In this document: positions 26,494 to 35,484 of the stretch, in pieces
Position numbering within the stretch: the stretch's first letter is position 1
Layout of the letters: every line of letters starts with the position of its first letter
DNA from: Vibrio mytili
GTDB taxonomy: Bacteria; Pseudomonadota; Gammaproteobacteria; Enterobacterales; Vibrionaceae
Length of the DNA stretch: 64,000 nucleotides
Assembly (NCBI RefSeq): GCF_000830505.1
Contig: NZ_JXOK01000015.1
Coordinates: forward strand, 103,300 to 167,299
Direction: 5' to 3'
The notes under the pieces: model-generated
Seen by the model: only the letters and a program-made list of their open reading frames with translations
Database searches by the model: none
Told to the model about the DNA's origin: nothing
Translations under genes and position numbers: made by a program

Positions 26494-27747
26494 TTATTTA
26501 ACACTTCGACCGACACAGGCCAAAGCAGGATTCATCCAAAAGCCAGCAAACGAGCTAAACAACTCAGCTTGTGTTCGCACGTACTCTAAAATTAAGTCAC
26601 ATGCAACCCAACGTCGCCCCGCTCTCTCCGCTGCCAGTCCGGTTTTATTGCTACCAGAAAAGAGATCAACCACCAGCTCATCTTCATTGGTTAGGAACTC
26701 AATAGCGAATGATGGAATGTCTGTAGGAAACATTGCAGGGTGTGGTGGTAAACCCAATTCCTTGGCTATCTTCCTTACAGCTGATGTATCAGCACAGCGA
26801 TGACCTCGTTGGATTATGTTTTTAGGGATCTTGCCTTGCGTTTTATTGGAAAAGGCATTCCCTCTTAATCGGTAAGCACCATCACCGTAAGTAGCGATAC
26901 GACTATCGCCCCCTTGTTCGAGTAATTTCTTATGTTGCTCAGTGTGCTCTACCAAAACTCTTCGGTTATCAGAGCGAACTCGGTCTGGATCGTTCGTAAA
27001 CCAGTAAACAGGTTCCCACGCGGAACAAAGCTGCATACGGTTAACGCAAGCCCATTGGGTTGGAGCTGGTGGCTTGGATGTGTTTATCCAGGGCCAACGG
27101 TCCATTAATGAAAGCCCTAATCGATCATTTAGAGCTAAGACCATACGTTCAAGGTAAGTTGAACGCGAAGGGCGTTTACTTTCAAAAATGTCGTTACTCA
27201 CGTTGAGTACCACAGAACCCCCTGGCACCAAGTTTTCTACAATTGGTTCCAAAGACTCGGTGATAAAGTCCACCCATGCCTGTTCACTAACATTCCCATA
27301 CCCGCGCTCGATTTTTAAAGGATACGGAGGGGATGTCACACAAAGGTGGATTGGTTCTCCAAGCTCTGTGAATACCTTTTTGCTATTTCCCCAAATAGCG
27401 ATGCCTAGATTTGTTGAATATGCGACAAGCTTTACTTCGCCCATTGCTTCATGAAGCCCTTTTTTATTTTTGTTTGCCAGCTTCCATACACCACGCTCAC
27501 CGTCCACTTTTTGGATGATATTCATGGACTTTAATGTTTGCTGAAACCAACGGATTTTTCTTTTGATAGGGCTGTGTTGTGCCTTGGCTTTGCCGATTTC
27601 GGCTTTACTATTGATTTCAGCCTCTGATAGCCCGGCTATACTCGCTACCTTCGCATATAGCTCTGCATTGGTCATTGGACCATCAGCTTGTGCATAAGCT
27701 TCTTCCACATGGAAAAGCTCCAGCTGCCCCTGCATGTTTGGTTTCAT
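26494..27747 (-). CDS. Beta-class DNA methyltransferase (SPPY type), orphan
   Basis: In the 417-residue protein the catalytic motif VTSPPYPL (about residue 139) comes before the AdoMet motif DLFSGSNKTGLAAERAG (about residue 368), the order of beta-class enzymes; SPPY favours N4-cytosine, though adenine methylation is not excluded. The N-terminal 90 residues look like a winged-helix recognition domain. No endonuclease gene is adjacent, so it is an orphan, perhaps protecting the plasmid from host restriction or marking regulatory sites. The frame is intact. Confidence 0.9.
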   Translation of the reverse strand: MKPNMQGQLELFHVEEAYAQADGPMTNAELYAKVASIAGLSEAEINSKAEIGKAKAQHSPIKRKIRWFQQTLKSMNIIQKVDGERGVWKLANKNKKGLHEAMGEVKLVAYSTNLGIAIWGNSKKVFTELGEPIHLCVTSPPYPLKIERGYGNVSEQAWVDFITESLEPIVENLVPGGSVVLNVSNDIFESKRPSRSTYLERMVLALNDRLGLSLMDRWPWINTSKPPAPTQWACVNRMQLCSAWEPVYWFTNDPDRVRSDNRRVLVEHTEQHKKLLEQGGDSRIATYGDGAYRLRGNAFSNKTQGKIPKNIIQRGHRCADTSAVRKIAKELGLPPHPAMFPTDIPSFAIEFLTNEDELVVDLFSGSNKTGLAAERAGRRWVACDLILEYVRTQAELFSSFAGFWMNPALACVGRSVK

Positions 27748-27968
27748 TTATGCTCCAGACCAATATTAATAATTCATAGAATCATTTTATAGCTCTTTAA
27801 ATAAAATGGCAATATCTAAATCCTGTAGAGATGTCGGTATATCTCTTCGATGGAATTGAACTAATTGGATAATGGGAGCTCTTTAAAGTGATTCATTGTT
27901 GAGTTTATGGCGACTTAGCTAGGGTAACGTTTTGTAAAATATGAGATTCCTGCCAACTTATGCCACAG

Positions 27969-27986
27969 ACTTTCACATGTGAAAGT
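27969..27986. promoter_or_regulatory. Dispersed 18-bp palindrome, site 3
   Basis: Perfect copy lying between the methyltransferase (divergent) and the gene at 28127. A TATAAT at 28008-28013 places the -35 position directly at the right edge of the palindrome. Confidence 0.85.
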
Positions 27987-28126
27987 GCGAGTTGGATCTT
28001 CTTTATCTATAATGAGATCCTTGCGATGTTCTGACAGAAAATTTTATGTTCATTGATAAGATCTACTATATTAACTATTACTTATCGTGAACCTTTGAAA
28101 GCAACTTATTTATTGGGTAAATATTA

Positions 28127-28402
28127 GTGTTTAAATTAAATACACTGCACGAAGCTGTGCCTGGCGTGGATCTAGATAGCCTGCCAGACATTAAAGCAGT
28201 AATAGGCCAAGCAGAACCGCTTGAAGCAAGTATGATGACGGTAATTGCATATCGTGAAATGCATAACGCCAACATTTTGAACCTTAGTGAGCGAGAGCGA
28301 TTTTTTTTGAGTATGTCTTTGATGAAATGCTTTGTGGAGAAAGGGCTTCTATCGTCAGGTGATATGATGAAGTACCGACTTTCACATGTGAAAGTCGGCT
28401 GA
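28127..28402 (+). CDS. Small hypothetical protein flanked by two palindrome sites
   Basis: A 91-residue protein using a GTG start at 28127, mainly alpha-helical (ILNLSERERFFLSMSLMKC). Palindrome site 4 lies inside its last codons and is read as LSHVKV. Sites 3 and 4 therefore bracket the gene. Not recognised. Confidence 0.55.
   Translation: MFKLNTLHEAVPGVDLDSLPDIKAVIGQAEPLEASMMTVIAYREMHNANILNLSERERFFLSMSLMKCFVEKGLLSSGDMMKYRLSHVKVG
28378..28395. promoter_or_regulatory. Dispersed 18-bp palindrome, site 4 (inside a gene end)
   Basis: Perfect copy within the 3' end of the 28127 gene and 12 bases from the convergent gene's stop at 28407. It cannot be a promoter element for either gene, which argues for a role beyond transcription activation. 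Confidence 0.85.
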
Positions 28403-28406
28403 GGAT

Positions 28407-28922
28407 TTAGTGGATTTGTGTCGGTTGCTGGCACATTGGACAAACGTTACCGCGATAGTTAGGCAATACCAAAACTCTACTTGCCACGTTAACTAAGATT
28501 TTGTAGAGCAACATTCTCGCCGTTACCAAACCAACTGCAAAACACCCACCGTAACCAACAACTCTATTTTGAGCAGCTTTTAAGTACTCTTGCCCTATGA
28601 GTTCTTCTGCGTTCTCGTAGTTTGTAAGTTCGGTCATAGTTGTTAGATAGACACCTCTAATCTCTTGGGCAAGGAATGCCGCAACACAAAAGATAATGAT
28701 GGTACACAGTATTCTTACATGGGTTAAGCGGGATATCCCCGCTTTAAACTCATAGTAGATATTGAATACAAGGGAGAACATAAGAGCAAAAAGTAGTGGC
28801 TCTGGAAGCGTCAGCTGGTGGAGGTATATCCGGATCAGGCTGATATAGACAAAAATACCAAATACATTCAAAGCCAATGTGCTTACATCCCTACCCAGTT
28901 GGTTGTTAATGGATAGTTTCAC
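28407..28922 (-). CDS. Integral membrane protein with C-terminal CPMC motif
   Basis: The 171-residue protein has four hydrophobic helices (VFGIFVYISLIRIYL, LLFALMFSLVFNIYY, ILCTIIIFCVAAFLA and FAVGLVTARMLLYKI) and ends with NVCPMCQQP, a possible metal-binding knuckle at the cytoplasmic end. It overlaps the nuclease gene upstream by four bases, so they are translated together. Not recognised. Confidence 0.7.
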   Translation of the reverse strand: MKLSINNQLGRDVSTLALNVFGIFVYISLIRIYLHQLTLPEPLLFALMFSLVFNIYYEFKAGISRLTHVRILCTIIIFCVAAFLAQEIRGVYLTTMTELTNYENAEELIGQEYLKAAQNRVVGYGGCFAVGLVTARMLLYKILVNVASRVLVLPNYRGNVCPMCQQPTQIH

Positions 28923-29428
28923 TTTTTACGTCTCCATTCCCAAGGTGGCATTCTTTCTGCCTCCGGCAATGCCCATAAGCCTACACCATTCTGTTTTGCC
29001 TCTTGCTCGTAAGAAAACAGTTCAGTGCTTTTTGCATACCGCCTGTATACCCATGCGTTACCCGTTTTTACCAGTTGTCCGTTTACCCACAAATCATCGA
29101 CGTAGATATGACCAACAATGCGGCCATAACGATCAACGTCGGTTTGTTCTACACGAACGACTTTCCCACCCACTATAGAAAGAAGGGCTTGTTTTGCTTT
29201 CTTTCCCCAGGGTTGTTTCGACTCGGGTGTGTCGATTTCTGCAAGTCTAATACGGTGTTCTTTTTTACCATCGGTACACTGATAGGTGCCAGTGCATGAG
29301 GCATCTGTGAGGACTTTTATAGTGTCACCATCGCTGACTCGTACCACCTTCCCATAAAAGGTTTCAGCCATAATTGGTGCATTAAAAACGAAGTAGAGAA
29401 GGGTGGTAGTTAGAATTTTTTTAAGCAT
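28919..29428 (-). CDS. Thermonuclease (SNase) family secreted nuclease
   Basis: The start is taken at ATG 29428 (MLKKILTTTLLYF) with AAGGA upstream; about 169 residues. A Sec signal peptide ends near IMAETF. The SNase fold is clear: GKVVRVSDGDTIKV, the catalytic region RIRLAEIDTPE (Arg, Asp), DVDRYGRIVGHIYV and NAWVYRRYA. An extra loop with two Cys (SCTGTYQCTDG) probably forms a disulfide. It acts in the periplasm or outside, and small SNases are common on conjugative plasmids. It is coupled to the membrane-protein gene downstream. Confidence 0.92.
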   Translation of the reverse strand: MLKKILTTTLLYFVFNAPIMAETFYGKVVRVSDGDTIKVLTDASCTGTYQCTDGKKEHRIRLAEIDTPESKQPWGKKAKQALLSIVGGKVVRVEQTDVDRYGRIVGHIYVDDLWVNGQLVKTGNAWVYRRYAKSTELFSYEQEAKQNGVGLWALPEAERMPPWEWRRKK

Positions 29429-29438
29429 GATTAATTCC

Positions 29439-29861
29439 TTACTGTTGTCCTGATAGAGCATTCCACATTTGTTTGTGTAATGCCGAAATAGCGGTATAGG
29501 CCCCTTTCATTTCTGGTCGCTCCAGTTCCTTCAAGAACCAAAGAGACCCTAAGAGAATCGCTAAACATCCACCAGCCAGCATTAGATCATTGAACGTCAT
29601 GAATAGGCTGTACCCAGACAAGCAGACATTGCACAGCATCCAAATTTTAGTGAAGAGCAATCCAGTTGAGTGATAGGTTACAAGCAAGTACGAAATGAAA
29701 GATGCGCATACTAGAACTAAAATTGGACCTCCCAACCACGTCGTCCATGTTTGAGTACCAAGAGGCGAGGGTAGTTCTAGTAACCATACTCCAGCACTCC
29801 AAATTACAGCTGATGCCATCATGTAGGCTGCTGCCATTTTTATCATCATTTGTGGTTTCAT
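29439..29861 (-). CDS. Four-helix membrane protein
   Basis: A 140-residue protein with four membrane segments (AAYMMASAVIWSAGVWL, GGPILVLVCASFISYLL, IWMLCNVCLSGYSLF and GGCLAILLGSLWFL). Its ATG has a TAAGGAG site. It is first in the operon with the nuclease and the CPMC protein. Palindrome site 5 lies only 20 bases upstream of the ATG. Not recognised. Confidence 0.7.
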   Translation of the reverse strand: MKPQMMIKMAAAYMMASAVIWSAGVWLLELPSPLGTQTWTTWLGGPILVLVCASFISYLLVTYHSTGLLFTKIWMLCNVCLSGYSLFMTFNDLMLAGGCLAILLGSLWFLKELERPEMKGAYTAISALHKQMWNALSGQQ

Positions 29862-29880
29862 AACACTCCTTACCTATTCC

Positions 29881-29898
29881 ACTTTCACATGTGAAAGT
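29881..29898. promoter_or_regulatory. Dispersed 18-bp palindrome, site 5
   Basis: Perfect copy 20 bases before the start codon at 29861, probably inside the 5' leader. It is fused to a copy of the AGTTGTTTTTAGGTTG leader repeat also seen at 37883. Confidence 0.85.
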
Positions 29899-30004
29899 TG
29901 TTTTTAGGTTGTTTTTTCATTTAATTCCGATCCATAGCTGTGACGGATACTGTCATCGTTGAACCAGAAGCCCTTTTTGGATGGGGACTTAGTAGTCTCC
30001 AATC

Positions 30005-30028
30005 AAAAAGGCCCCAATTACTGGGGCC
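30005..30028 (-). terminator. Rho-independent terminator for the lipoprotein gene
   Basis: On the minus strand GGCCCC-AGTAATT-GGGGCC is followed by TTTTT. It lies just after the lipoprotein stop at 30046, with palindrome site 6 wedged between. Confidence 0.8.
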
Positions 30029-30046
30029 GCTTTCACATGTGAAAGT
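30029..30046. promoter_or_regulatory. Dispersed 18-bp palindrome, site 6 (outermost base changed)
   Basis: GCTTTCACATGTGAAAGT: the 16-bp core is perfect but the first base is G. It lies between the lipoprotein stop and its terminator, another non-promoter position. Confidence 0.8.
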
Positions 30047-31623
30047 CAATTTGTGCTGATAGAGATAAATACTGACTTTGTGCCATTTACATCTTTCAGC
30101 CATGACATTGCACCATAATCTCCATCGACCATCGCGCTGTACCGTTCCCGCACACCTAGACCACACAAGAGGTCATCAATCGCTGTTGTTGGGTCACAGG
30201 ATGGACGATATGTTTCTTGCCAATGGATATCTCCAGATTCGATGTATGCCTCTTTGATATGGAAGTACTCGCCATTCCAAGTTGTATATAACTTGTCGTC
30301 ATTTCCAGAAAACAAACGTGGATATATAGCACCGTTTGAATTGAGCTCTGTGACGTTACTTGCTATGGATTGTTCTAATGTGGCAAACATTAGCTTCTCT
30401 GTTCTGATGGTATTGCCAACAACATTGTCGCGTTGACGCCACACAGCATGAACATCTCCATTGGTACTGGTTAAGCTAGCTTGCCCTGCATCGGCACTTA
30501 TATTGGGAATGCCTGAGATAGGAGAGTAACCATTGTTGTCACTACGCCATGTTACGCCGATTAGGTCAGAAGAACCCGACCCTCGGCTTTCAGACCATAG
30601 CGCATAGCTAGTAAGGTTAGTGTTGATAGATGCTAAACCACTCTTGACTCCATCATCATCAATAACGCTGCGTTCCACTACAGGCGTATTGAAGGGACCA
30701 AGTTTGACGGTATGTTTGGCTAGGACATCATTTTCATCATCAGCGCCCTTTTCGATACTTAGGATTTCAAGTACGCCAGGAGAAGTTTCTACTGAATGTA
30801 TCGAGATAGCACTTTTAACTTCACCGTCACTGTTTGTTTTTATATTTCTCGAAAGTTCTGTCGTTGCAATGATATTGGCTTTTGTGCCGTCGTTGCTTAA
30901 CCAGGCTATTGCCAATGCATTTGTATCGAAGCCAAAAATCGGAGTTTGCCAGATAACGATGCTTTGTCCTGACGGGTCAGTGAAGAGAGTGTTGTCGGTG
31001 ATTTTTACTCGACTTTCCTCATTCGTAGCTGCCGCGTCAGTCATAAGTACATGATCAACTTCTAATGGTGGGGACCATTCTTGTGTTGTTGCGTCGTAAT
31101 AGGAAACGTTCAGTTTCTGGTTGTTACTATTGTCTCTCTGTACCCATGTAATATAGGCATTACCATGATTTGAAAGGCTCATTTGAACAGAGCTCTTGTA
31201 GTGGTTTTCATCGACAATGAATGGTTGCCAGTCTGATCTTAGTATTTCACCAATATCGGCACTTATCTTGACTTTGTTAGGTACATTGCCATTCGCATAG
31301 TCTTCGATAGGGGCTACAGAAGCATATAGCTCATCCGGTTTGCCATTGTTGGCTTCTTCGACCCAGGCACTGTATAGAACAGCCGAACCATTTTCGTTTT
31401 GTAGCTGGATGACAGGAAGTGTTGCATCTCTTGTTGGAGAACTCAGTAACACTTCTTTTTGCCATTCTCGCTTAGCGACCGTTGTTGTTTCTGTTGAGTT
31501 GTCTTGGTTATTGCTTTCACTACCATTGCCATTGGAAGTAGTTCCAGTGCCTCCACTGGAACCACCACATCCTGCCAACACTGATAGTAGAGCAGCTGCT
31601 AAAGCTGTTCTTCTTAACATCAA
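30046..31623 (-). CDS. Large surface lipoprotein of unknown function
   Basis: The 525-residue protein has a lipoprotein signal with lipobox LAGC (Cys about residue 19) followed by a Ser/Gly/Asn-rich linker (GGSSGGTGTTSNGNGSESNN), then a beta-rich body with repeats of the type ITWVQRDNS, IVWQTPIFG, ALWSESRGSG and AVWRQRDNV, which look like blades of a beta-propeller. It is probably an outer-membrane lipoprotein. It lies downstream of the thioredoxin-like gene on the same strand. Its signal and linker resemble those of the Calx-beta lipoprotein at 56291. Confidence 0.75.
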   Translation of the reverse strand: MMLRRTALAAALLSVLAGCGGSSGGTGTTSNGNGSESNNQDNSTETTTVAKREWQKEVLLSSPTRDATLPVIQLQNENGSAVLYSAWVEEANNGKPDELYASVAPIEDYANGNVPNKVKISADIGEILRSDWQPFIVDENHYKSSVQMSLSNHGNAYITWVQRDNSNNQKLNVSYYDATTQEWSPPLEVDHVLMTDAAATNEESRVKITDNTLFTDPSGQSIVIWQTPIFGFDTNALAIAWLSNDGTKANIIATTELSRNIKTNSDGEVKSAISIHSVETSPGVLEILSIEKGADDENDVLAKHTVKLGPFNTPVVERSVIDDDGVKSGLASINTNLTSYALWSESRGSGSSDLIGVTWRSDNNGYSPISGIPNISADAGQASLTSTNGDVHAVWRQRDNVVGNTIRTEKLMFATLEQSIASNVTELNSNGAIYPRLFSGNDDKLYTTWNGEYFHIKEAYIESGDIHWQETYRPSCDPTTAIDDLLCGLGVRERYSAMVDGDYGAMSWLKDVNGTKSVFISISTN

Positions 31624-31638
31624 TTACATCCTCTGTTG

Positions 31639-32513
31639 TTAGTTGTTTTCGGATTCAATCATCATTTTTCGAATGATGGCCGCGATAGCTTGTGATGGCT
31701 GTGCCCCACGAATAAGCTGAGTTTTACCAGTTTGGTTATCTACGATGAAAGTCGCTGGTGTACCTGAAATGCCATTTTCAGTAGCTTGCTTCACATCTGC
31801 TGCTATTTTCAGGTCGTAACGGCCAGAAGCTAAACACTCTCGAACTAGGGAAGCATCGGCACCAACACTCTCAATAACTTCTGCCAAATTAGGCACTCCA
31901 CCACCATTGCCTTGTGATTTGGCAAATACTTCGTCTAAGACACCCAGAATCCACGGTTGCCTTTTTGTTCAGCAACACATTCCGCTGCTAACGCTTCTTT
32001 TTCTGCCGCTGGGTTATGAAAACTCAATGGCAGATGTTTCCATTGCCAGTTGATATTCCCGTTACTTGCATCCACCACTTCTTTTGGTGTGTCGTGGAAT
32101 TTTTTGCAGAACGGACACTCCAGGTCAGAAAATTCCACCAGCGTGAATCGAGCGTTCAGGTTTCCATATATGCGTTTATCGTCAGGCACTTGTTCGGGAG
32201 CTGATTCGTATTTTGCGTATTTAGCCTGAATATCCTGTTCGCGTTTCTGTTGAACGAAATGTTCCAGTGCTTTTTGAACTGCATTGTTAAAGCGCTCTTC
32301 TGATTTAAAGCGATAGTCACTTTCTAGTTGAGTAATCTTCGACTGGAGAGAATCGCGCTCTTGAATGAGCAACTCTTTGGTCTGGTAAATTTGATATCCC
32401 ACTGTAGCGACAGACGCTCCCAAAATTAGGGTCATAGCAGCACCAACGGCCAGTAGCTTTTTCTGCATTGGACTGAATGATTTTTGTTGTTGTGGTGTGG
32501 TTTGTTCTGACAT
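31639..32513 (-). pseudogene. Membrane-anchored DsbA-like thioredoxin-fold protein, one-base frameshift
   Basis: From ATG 32513 the protein has an N-terminal membrane anchor (LLAVGAAMTLILGASVA), a coiled-coil stretch and a thioredoxin fold with the active site LECPFCKKF. The frame ends at FWVS; the next frame continues DEVFAKSQGNGGG, then NLAEVIESVGAD and the cis-Pro loop SGTPATFIV. One missing base near 31953 explains it; the full protein is about 291 residues. This is the DsbA/DsbG-like oxidoreductase (Thioredoxin_4) class used to fold conjugation proteins rich in cysteines. It stands between the S49 peptidase and the lipoprotein. Confidence 0.8.
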
Positions 32514-32525
32514 TACATTTTGCTC

Positions 32526-33488
32526 TTAGTAAACTTTTACAGTTGCCAATTCATGAATCAGGGTTGAAGCTTCCATTTTTGCGCGTTGTGTTAAGCGCTT
32601 AACGATGTCTTCACTTGGTGAGTAATCAACGAGGTTTGTTTCTTCTATAACATTGCGAGAAATAGAGTGTAGGCTTCCTAAACCATCAATTAACCCAATC
32701 TCAAGCGCTTGCTCTCCATTCCAGATCAATCCAGAGAACACTTTTGGATCGGCTTTGAGTCGTTCACCACGGCTCTCTTTTACTCGCTCGATGAACTGCT
32801 GGTGGGTTTTCGATAGCACTTCCTTCCAGAAGCTAGTTATCTCTTCTGAAAGAGGGGAGAATGGGTCTAACAAAGCTTTGTTTTCACCAGATGTTATAGC
32901 TCGTCTTTCAATACCCAATTTTTCCATGAGCCCGGTAAATCCGAAGCCAGAACTGATGACACCAATAGAGCCAACCATACTTGCTTTGTCCGCATAAATT
33001 TTGTCTGCGGCCACGGCGATGTAATAGCCACCAGATGCACCGATATCATCAATTACAGCGATAACTTGTTTTTCTGGGTATTCTGCTTTTTGAGCTTGAA
33101 TCTCTTCGTATATTCGACCTGCTTGCACAGGGCTTCCACCAGGACTGTTTATTCGTAGAACGACAGCTTTTGCATGGGGATTTTTGAAAGCAGCCTGAAT
33201 GGAAGGTATTAGATGATCTTCATCTGCAAGTGAACCCGCAGCGATTTCTCCTTTGATATTAATGAATGCAACATGTGGAGTGTCAGCTTTGGATGTCTGC
33301 CAAGGTAGTCCTCCTGGATTTGAAGCTACGGTTAGAAATGCAACTATCATAAGGACAAAGCCAAGGGAGCGAATCAACTGAATCCCTCTTCGCCATCTTC
33401 TGTCTTTTACCTGTTCCTTATGGAGGGTAAAGACCAGATCTTTAATCATGTCTTTTTCCCATGCTTCTGGTTTATTGTTTTCACTCAT
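32526..33488 (-). CDS. S49-family (SohB/SppA-like) membrane peptidase
   Basis: The 320-residue protein has one N-terminal membrane helix (GFVLMIVAFLTVASNP) and a ClpP-fold S49 domain with the oxyanion block RINSPGGSPVQAG, the nucleophile in DIGASGGYYIAVAADK, GSIGVISSGFGF and the lysine in ITSGENKALLDP expected as the general base. Such enzymes cleave signal peptides and misfolded membrane proteins in the periplasm. It lies 12 bases before the thioredoxin-like gene and three bases after the repeat protein. Similar genes occur on large conjugative plasmids and ICEs. Confidence 0.92.
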   Translation of the reverse strand: MSENNKPEAWEKDMIKDLVFTLHKEQVKDRRWRRGIQLIRSLGFVLMIVAFLTVASNPGGLPWQTSKADTPHVAFINIKGEIAAGSLADEDHLIPSIQAAFKNPHAKAVVLRINSPGGSPVQAGRIYEEIQAQKAEYPEKQVIAVIDDIGASGGYYIAVAADKIYADKASMVGSIGVISSGFGFTGLMEKLGIERRAITSGENKALLDPFSPLSEEITSFWKEVLSKTHQQFIERVKESRGERLKADPKVFSGLIWNGEQALEIGLIDGLGSLHSISRNVIEETNLVDYSPSEDIVKRLTQRAKMEASTLIHELATVKVY

Positions 33489-33490
33489 GT

Positions 33491-34621
33491 TTATTCCTTA
33501 GTTGTGGTTTGTTTTCGACCTGGGTGAGGTGGAACCAGAAACAGCTCCCATTCTTCCTCGGTTAATTTGTTCTCTTTCGCTAATTCAAGTTTGTCGGCTT
33601 GTTTTAACCTCTCTGATAACGTGGATTCCGCTAACCCGAAATAAGTAGCGACTGCCGCAACGGAAGGGTATCCCTTGCCATTTATCACAATTTCAACATC
33701 GGCTTTTCGATTAGGGGGAATAGCGTTGAGTACCTTTTCCCAGTCCATATCTGAAAGCTCGTTACATCGTGCCTTTTCCAATAATTCTCGATGTCGAAGT
33801 CTCTGGTAGAGAGCCGAGTACGTTAAGTTAGCGGCTTCGGCCAGATGGTTTAACGTGGGGTAGGAATCACCTTTATAGGTGATAGGTTTGTTGGCCGCCT
33901 TTGGGCCCTTGTTTGGAGCTGGTGGTTCAGATAAGACTGAGTTCCAGTTCTCATCTGTCATAGTGTTGGTTTGGTAGGCTTTTAATAGCCCTTTATCCCT
34001 AATCCTTGAATAGAGAGTCCTTTCTGCTTTACCAGTTTGTTGGGCCAGTTCGGTTAAACTAGCGTAGGGCTTTCCTTTGACGTAAATAGGTGAACTCTTT
34101 CTTCGCCTTGCTTTACGTTTTTTAGTCTTTTTTTCTGGGCAAAATGTGCCAGCTTCTCTTTGTTCTATGAAGACAGAGCTAGTTTCTGCGTTGAAGAACT
34201 CATCCGCTATTCTATTTTTAAGCTCCGTTGCCCTGGCTATGACGACATCAAGCATTCGATCAACAGCCACAGCATTTGCTGCACTATACGGAACCAGTTT
34301 TCCTTCGCGGTTGCGTTTAAGGCTAAGTGCTTCTGCTTCTCGGCAAAGCTCTGTACATTGAATAGCGAAATGTCCGGTATCTTTCATTAGGTATGATGAA
34401 ATGATGCCGCTCATTTTCCTCGTGAATCTTGAAGTCATATATTGAACATGCCCATCCATCAATTCCTGGCTTTCTATACCAAGCTTTCTGGACAGCTCTT
34501 CAATATCTTTTTGTTTATAACGGAAAGCCGAGTGTTTTAAGCTTTGTGCATTACGAATAAGCTCTTGACTCGCGCCATGTCTCTCCAAGTCGGATATTAG
34601 GAATGGGGCCAATAGATCCAT
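33491..34621 (-). CDS. Protein with three tandem HTH-like repeats
   Basis: The start is taken at ATG 34621 (MDLLAPFLISDLERHG); about 376 residues. The N-terminal half is helical and resembles plasmid regulators (YKQKDIEELSRKLGI). A basic linker (KKTKKRKARRRKSS) leads to three repeats of about 65 residues, each beginning with GK-xx-YxSL or GDSYPTL and holding a helix-turn-helix (LTELAQQTGKAERTLYSRI; LNHLAEAANLTYSALYQRL; VAAVATYFGLAESTLSERL). The repeats look like NUMOD1/IENR1-type DNA-binding modules. A DNA-binding, perhaps sequence-specific, role is likely; the target is unknown. Confidence 0.7.
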   Translation of the reverse strand: MDLLAPFLISDLERHGASQELIRNAQSLKHSAFRYKQKDIEELSRKLGIESQELMDGHVQYMTSRFTRKMSGIISSYLMKDTGHFAIQCTELCREAEALSLKRNREGKLVPYSAANAVAVDRMLDVVIARATELKNRIADEFFNAETSSVFIEQREAGTFCPEKKTKKRKARRRKSSPIYVKGKPYASLTELAQQTGKAERTLYSRIRDKGLLKAYQTNTMTDENWNSVLSEPPAPNKGPKAANKPITYKGDSYPTLNHLAEAANLTYSALYQRLRHRELLEKARCNELSDMDWEKVLNAIPPNRKADVEIVINGKGYPSVAAVATYFGLAESTLSERLKQADKLELAKENKLTEEEWELFLVPPHPGRKQTTTKE

Positions 34622-34626
34622 GCGCA

Positions 34627-34920
34627 CTACACTCCAACTCCAATGACCTTCAAGACAAATAGGCATAGCATTGAATAGAAGGGGGTTAGCAGTAGAGATG
34701 CCATGACCATACCGAATACTCGTGCTGGCATTTTTTTAGCGTACATAACCATCCAAGGCATCATTGCACATAAGGCAGCGATCATTGCTCCACCAGCGCC
34801 AAGCTCAGGGAAAAGCACTGATTGGATAAGGATAAACAGGCATTGAGCATAGCCAGCTTGATTCAATGGCTTGTTACTAAGGTTTTCTTCACTTTTTTCT
34901 GGTGTTTGAGTTCTTTCCAC
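34627..34920 (-). CDS. Small membrane protein
   Basis: A GTG start at 34920 (VERTQTPEKSEEN) has a GGAG site six bases away and avoids the long overlap implied by an upstream ATG. The product of about 97 residues has two to three membrane helices (FPELGAGGAMIAALCAM, FGMVMASLLLTPFYSM). Its stop lies six bases before the start of the HTH-repeat gene. Not recognised. Confidence 0.6.
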   Translation of the reverse strand: MERTQTPEKSEENLSNKPLNQAGYAQCLFILIQSVLFPELGAGGAMIAALCAMMPWMVMYAKKMPARVFGMVMASLLLTPFYSMLCLFVLKVIGVGV

Positions 34921-34930
34921 ATTTCGCTCC

Positions 34931-35404
34931 TTACGCCAACTCTGGTTCACCGAAGTATTGACGGTATAAGTCGTGATCATTCGCTAACAGACGCTTGACT
35001 GTGCTTTCATCAATCTCATTAATTGCCATGATTAGGATTTGGTCTTTCCCAATCACACTCATATCTACAGTGAACCAAGTGCCTCTGACCGATTTAGCAA
35101 GAATTTGTAGGTTCCAAGGCACTTTTATCTCGTTGGCCGCAGTGATGTTTGAAACCTTAACAACCGTTGCATCCTTCCCGAGCCAGCGTTTGTTATCAAT
35201 GACAAGATCCATATTGTCGAACGCTGATTTGGCTGCTTTTTTGCGGATTTCTATGATGGAGTTTGAGCCTCCATTCTTGGCCGCAAGCCAAAGAACTACC
35301 CCTAATGCTGTACAGGCGACGATAGGTTTACCTGCAAGACCAGCAATTACTCCGCCGATAGATATCAGCAACATCATTGCTTTATTGATTCTTGTTAATG
35401 GCAT
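34931..35404 (-). CDS. Membrane-anchored hypothetical protein
   Basis: A 157-residue protein with two N-terminal hydrophobic helices (MMLLISIGGVIAGLAG, IVACTALGVVLWLAA) and a cytoplasmic domain with a beta-rich part (VPWNLQILAKSVRGTWFTVDM). Possibly a plasmid conserved protein; no family recognised. It is cotranscribed with the genes on either side (10-base gaps). Confidence 0.65.
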   Translation of the reverse strand: MPLTRINKAMMLLISIGGVIAGLAGKPIVACTALGVVLWLAAKNGGSNSIIEIRKKAAKSAFDNMDLVIDNKRWLGKDATVVKVSNITAANEIKVPWNLQILAKSVRGTWFTVDMSVIGKDQILIMAINEIDESTVKRLLANDHDLYRQYFGEPELA

Positions 35405-35484
35405 AAGCCTCCTTTGCCATGAGAGTAACGGATAAACAGCAAAAGCTTCTCACGGCAACATGCCCAATAAGGGCAACTGAGAAC

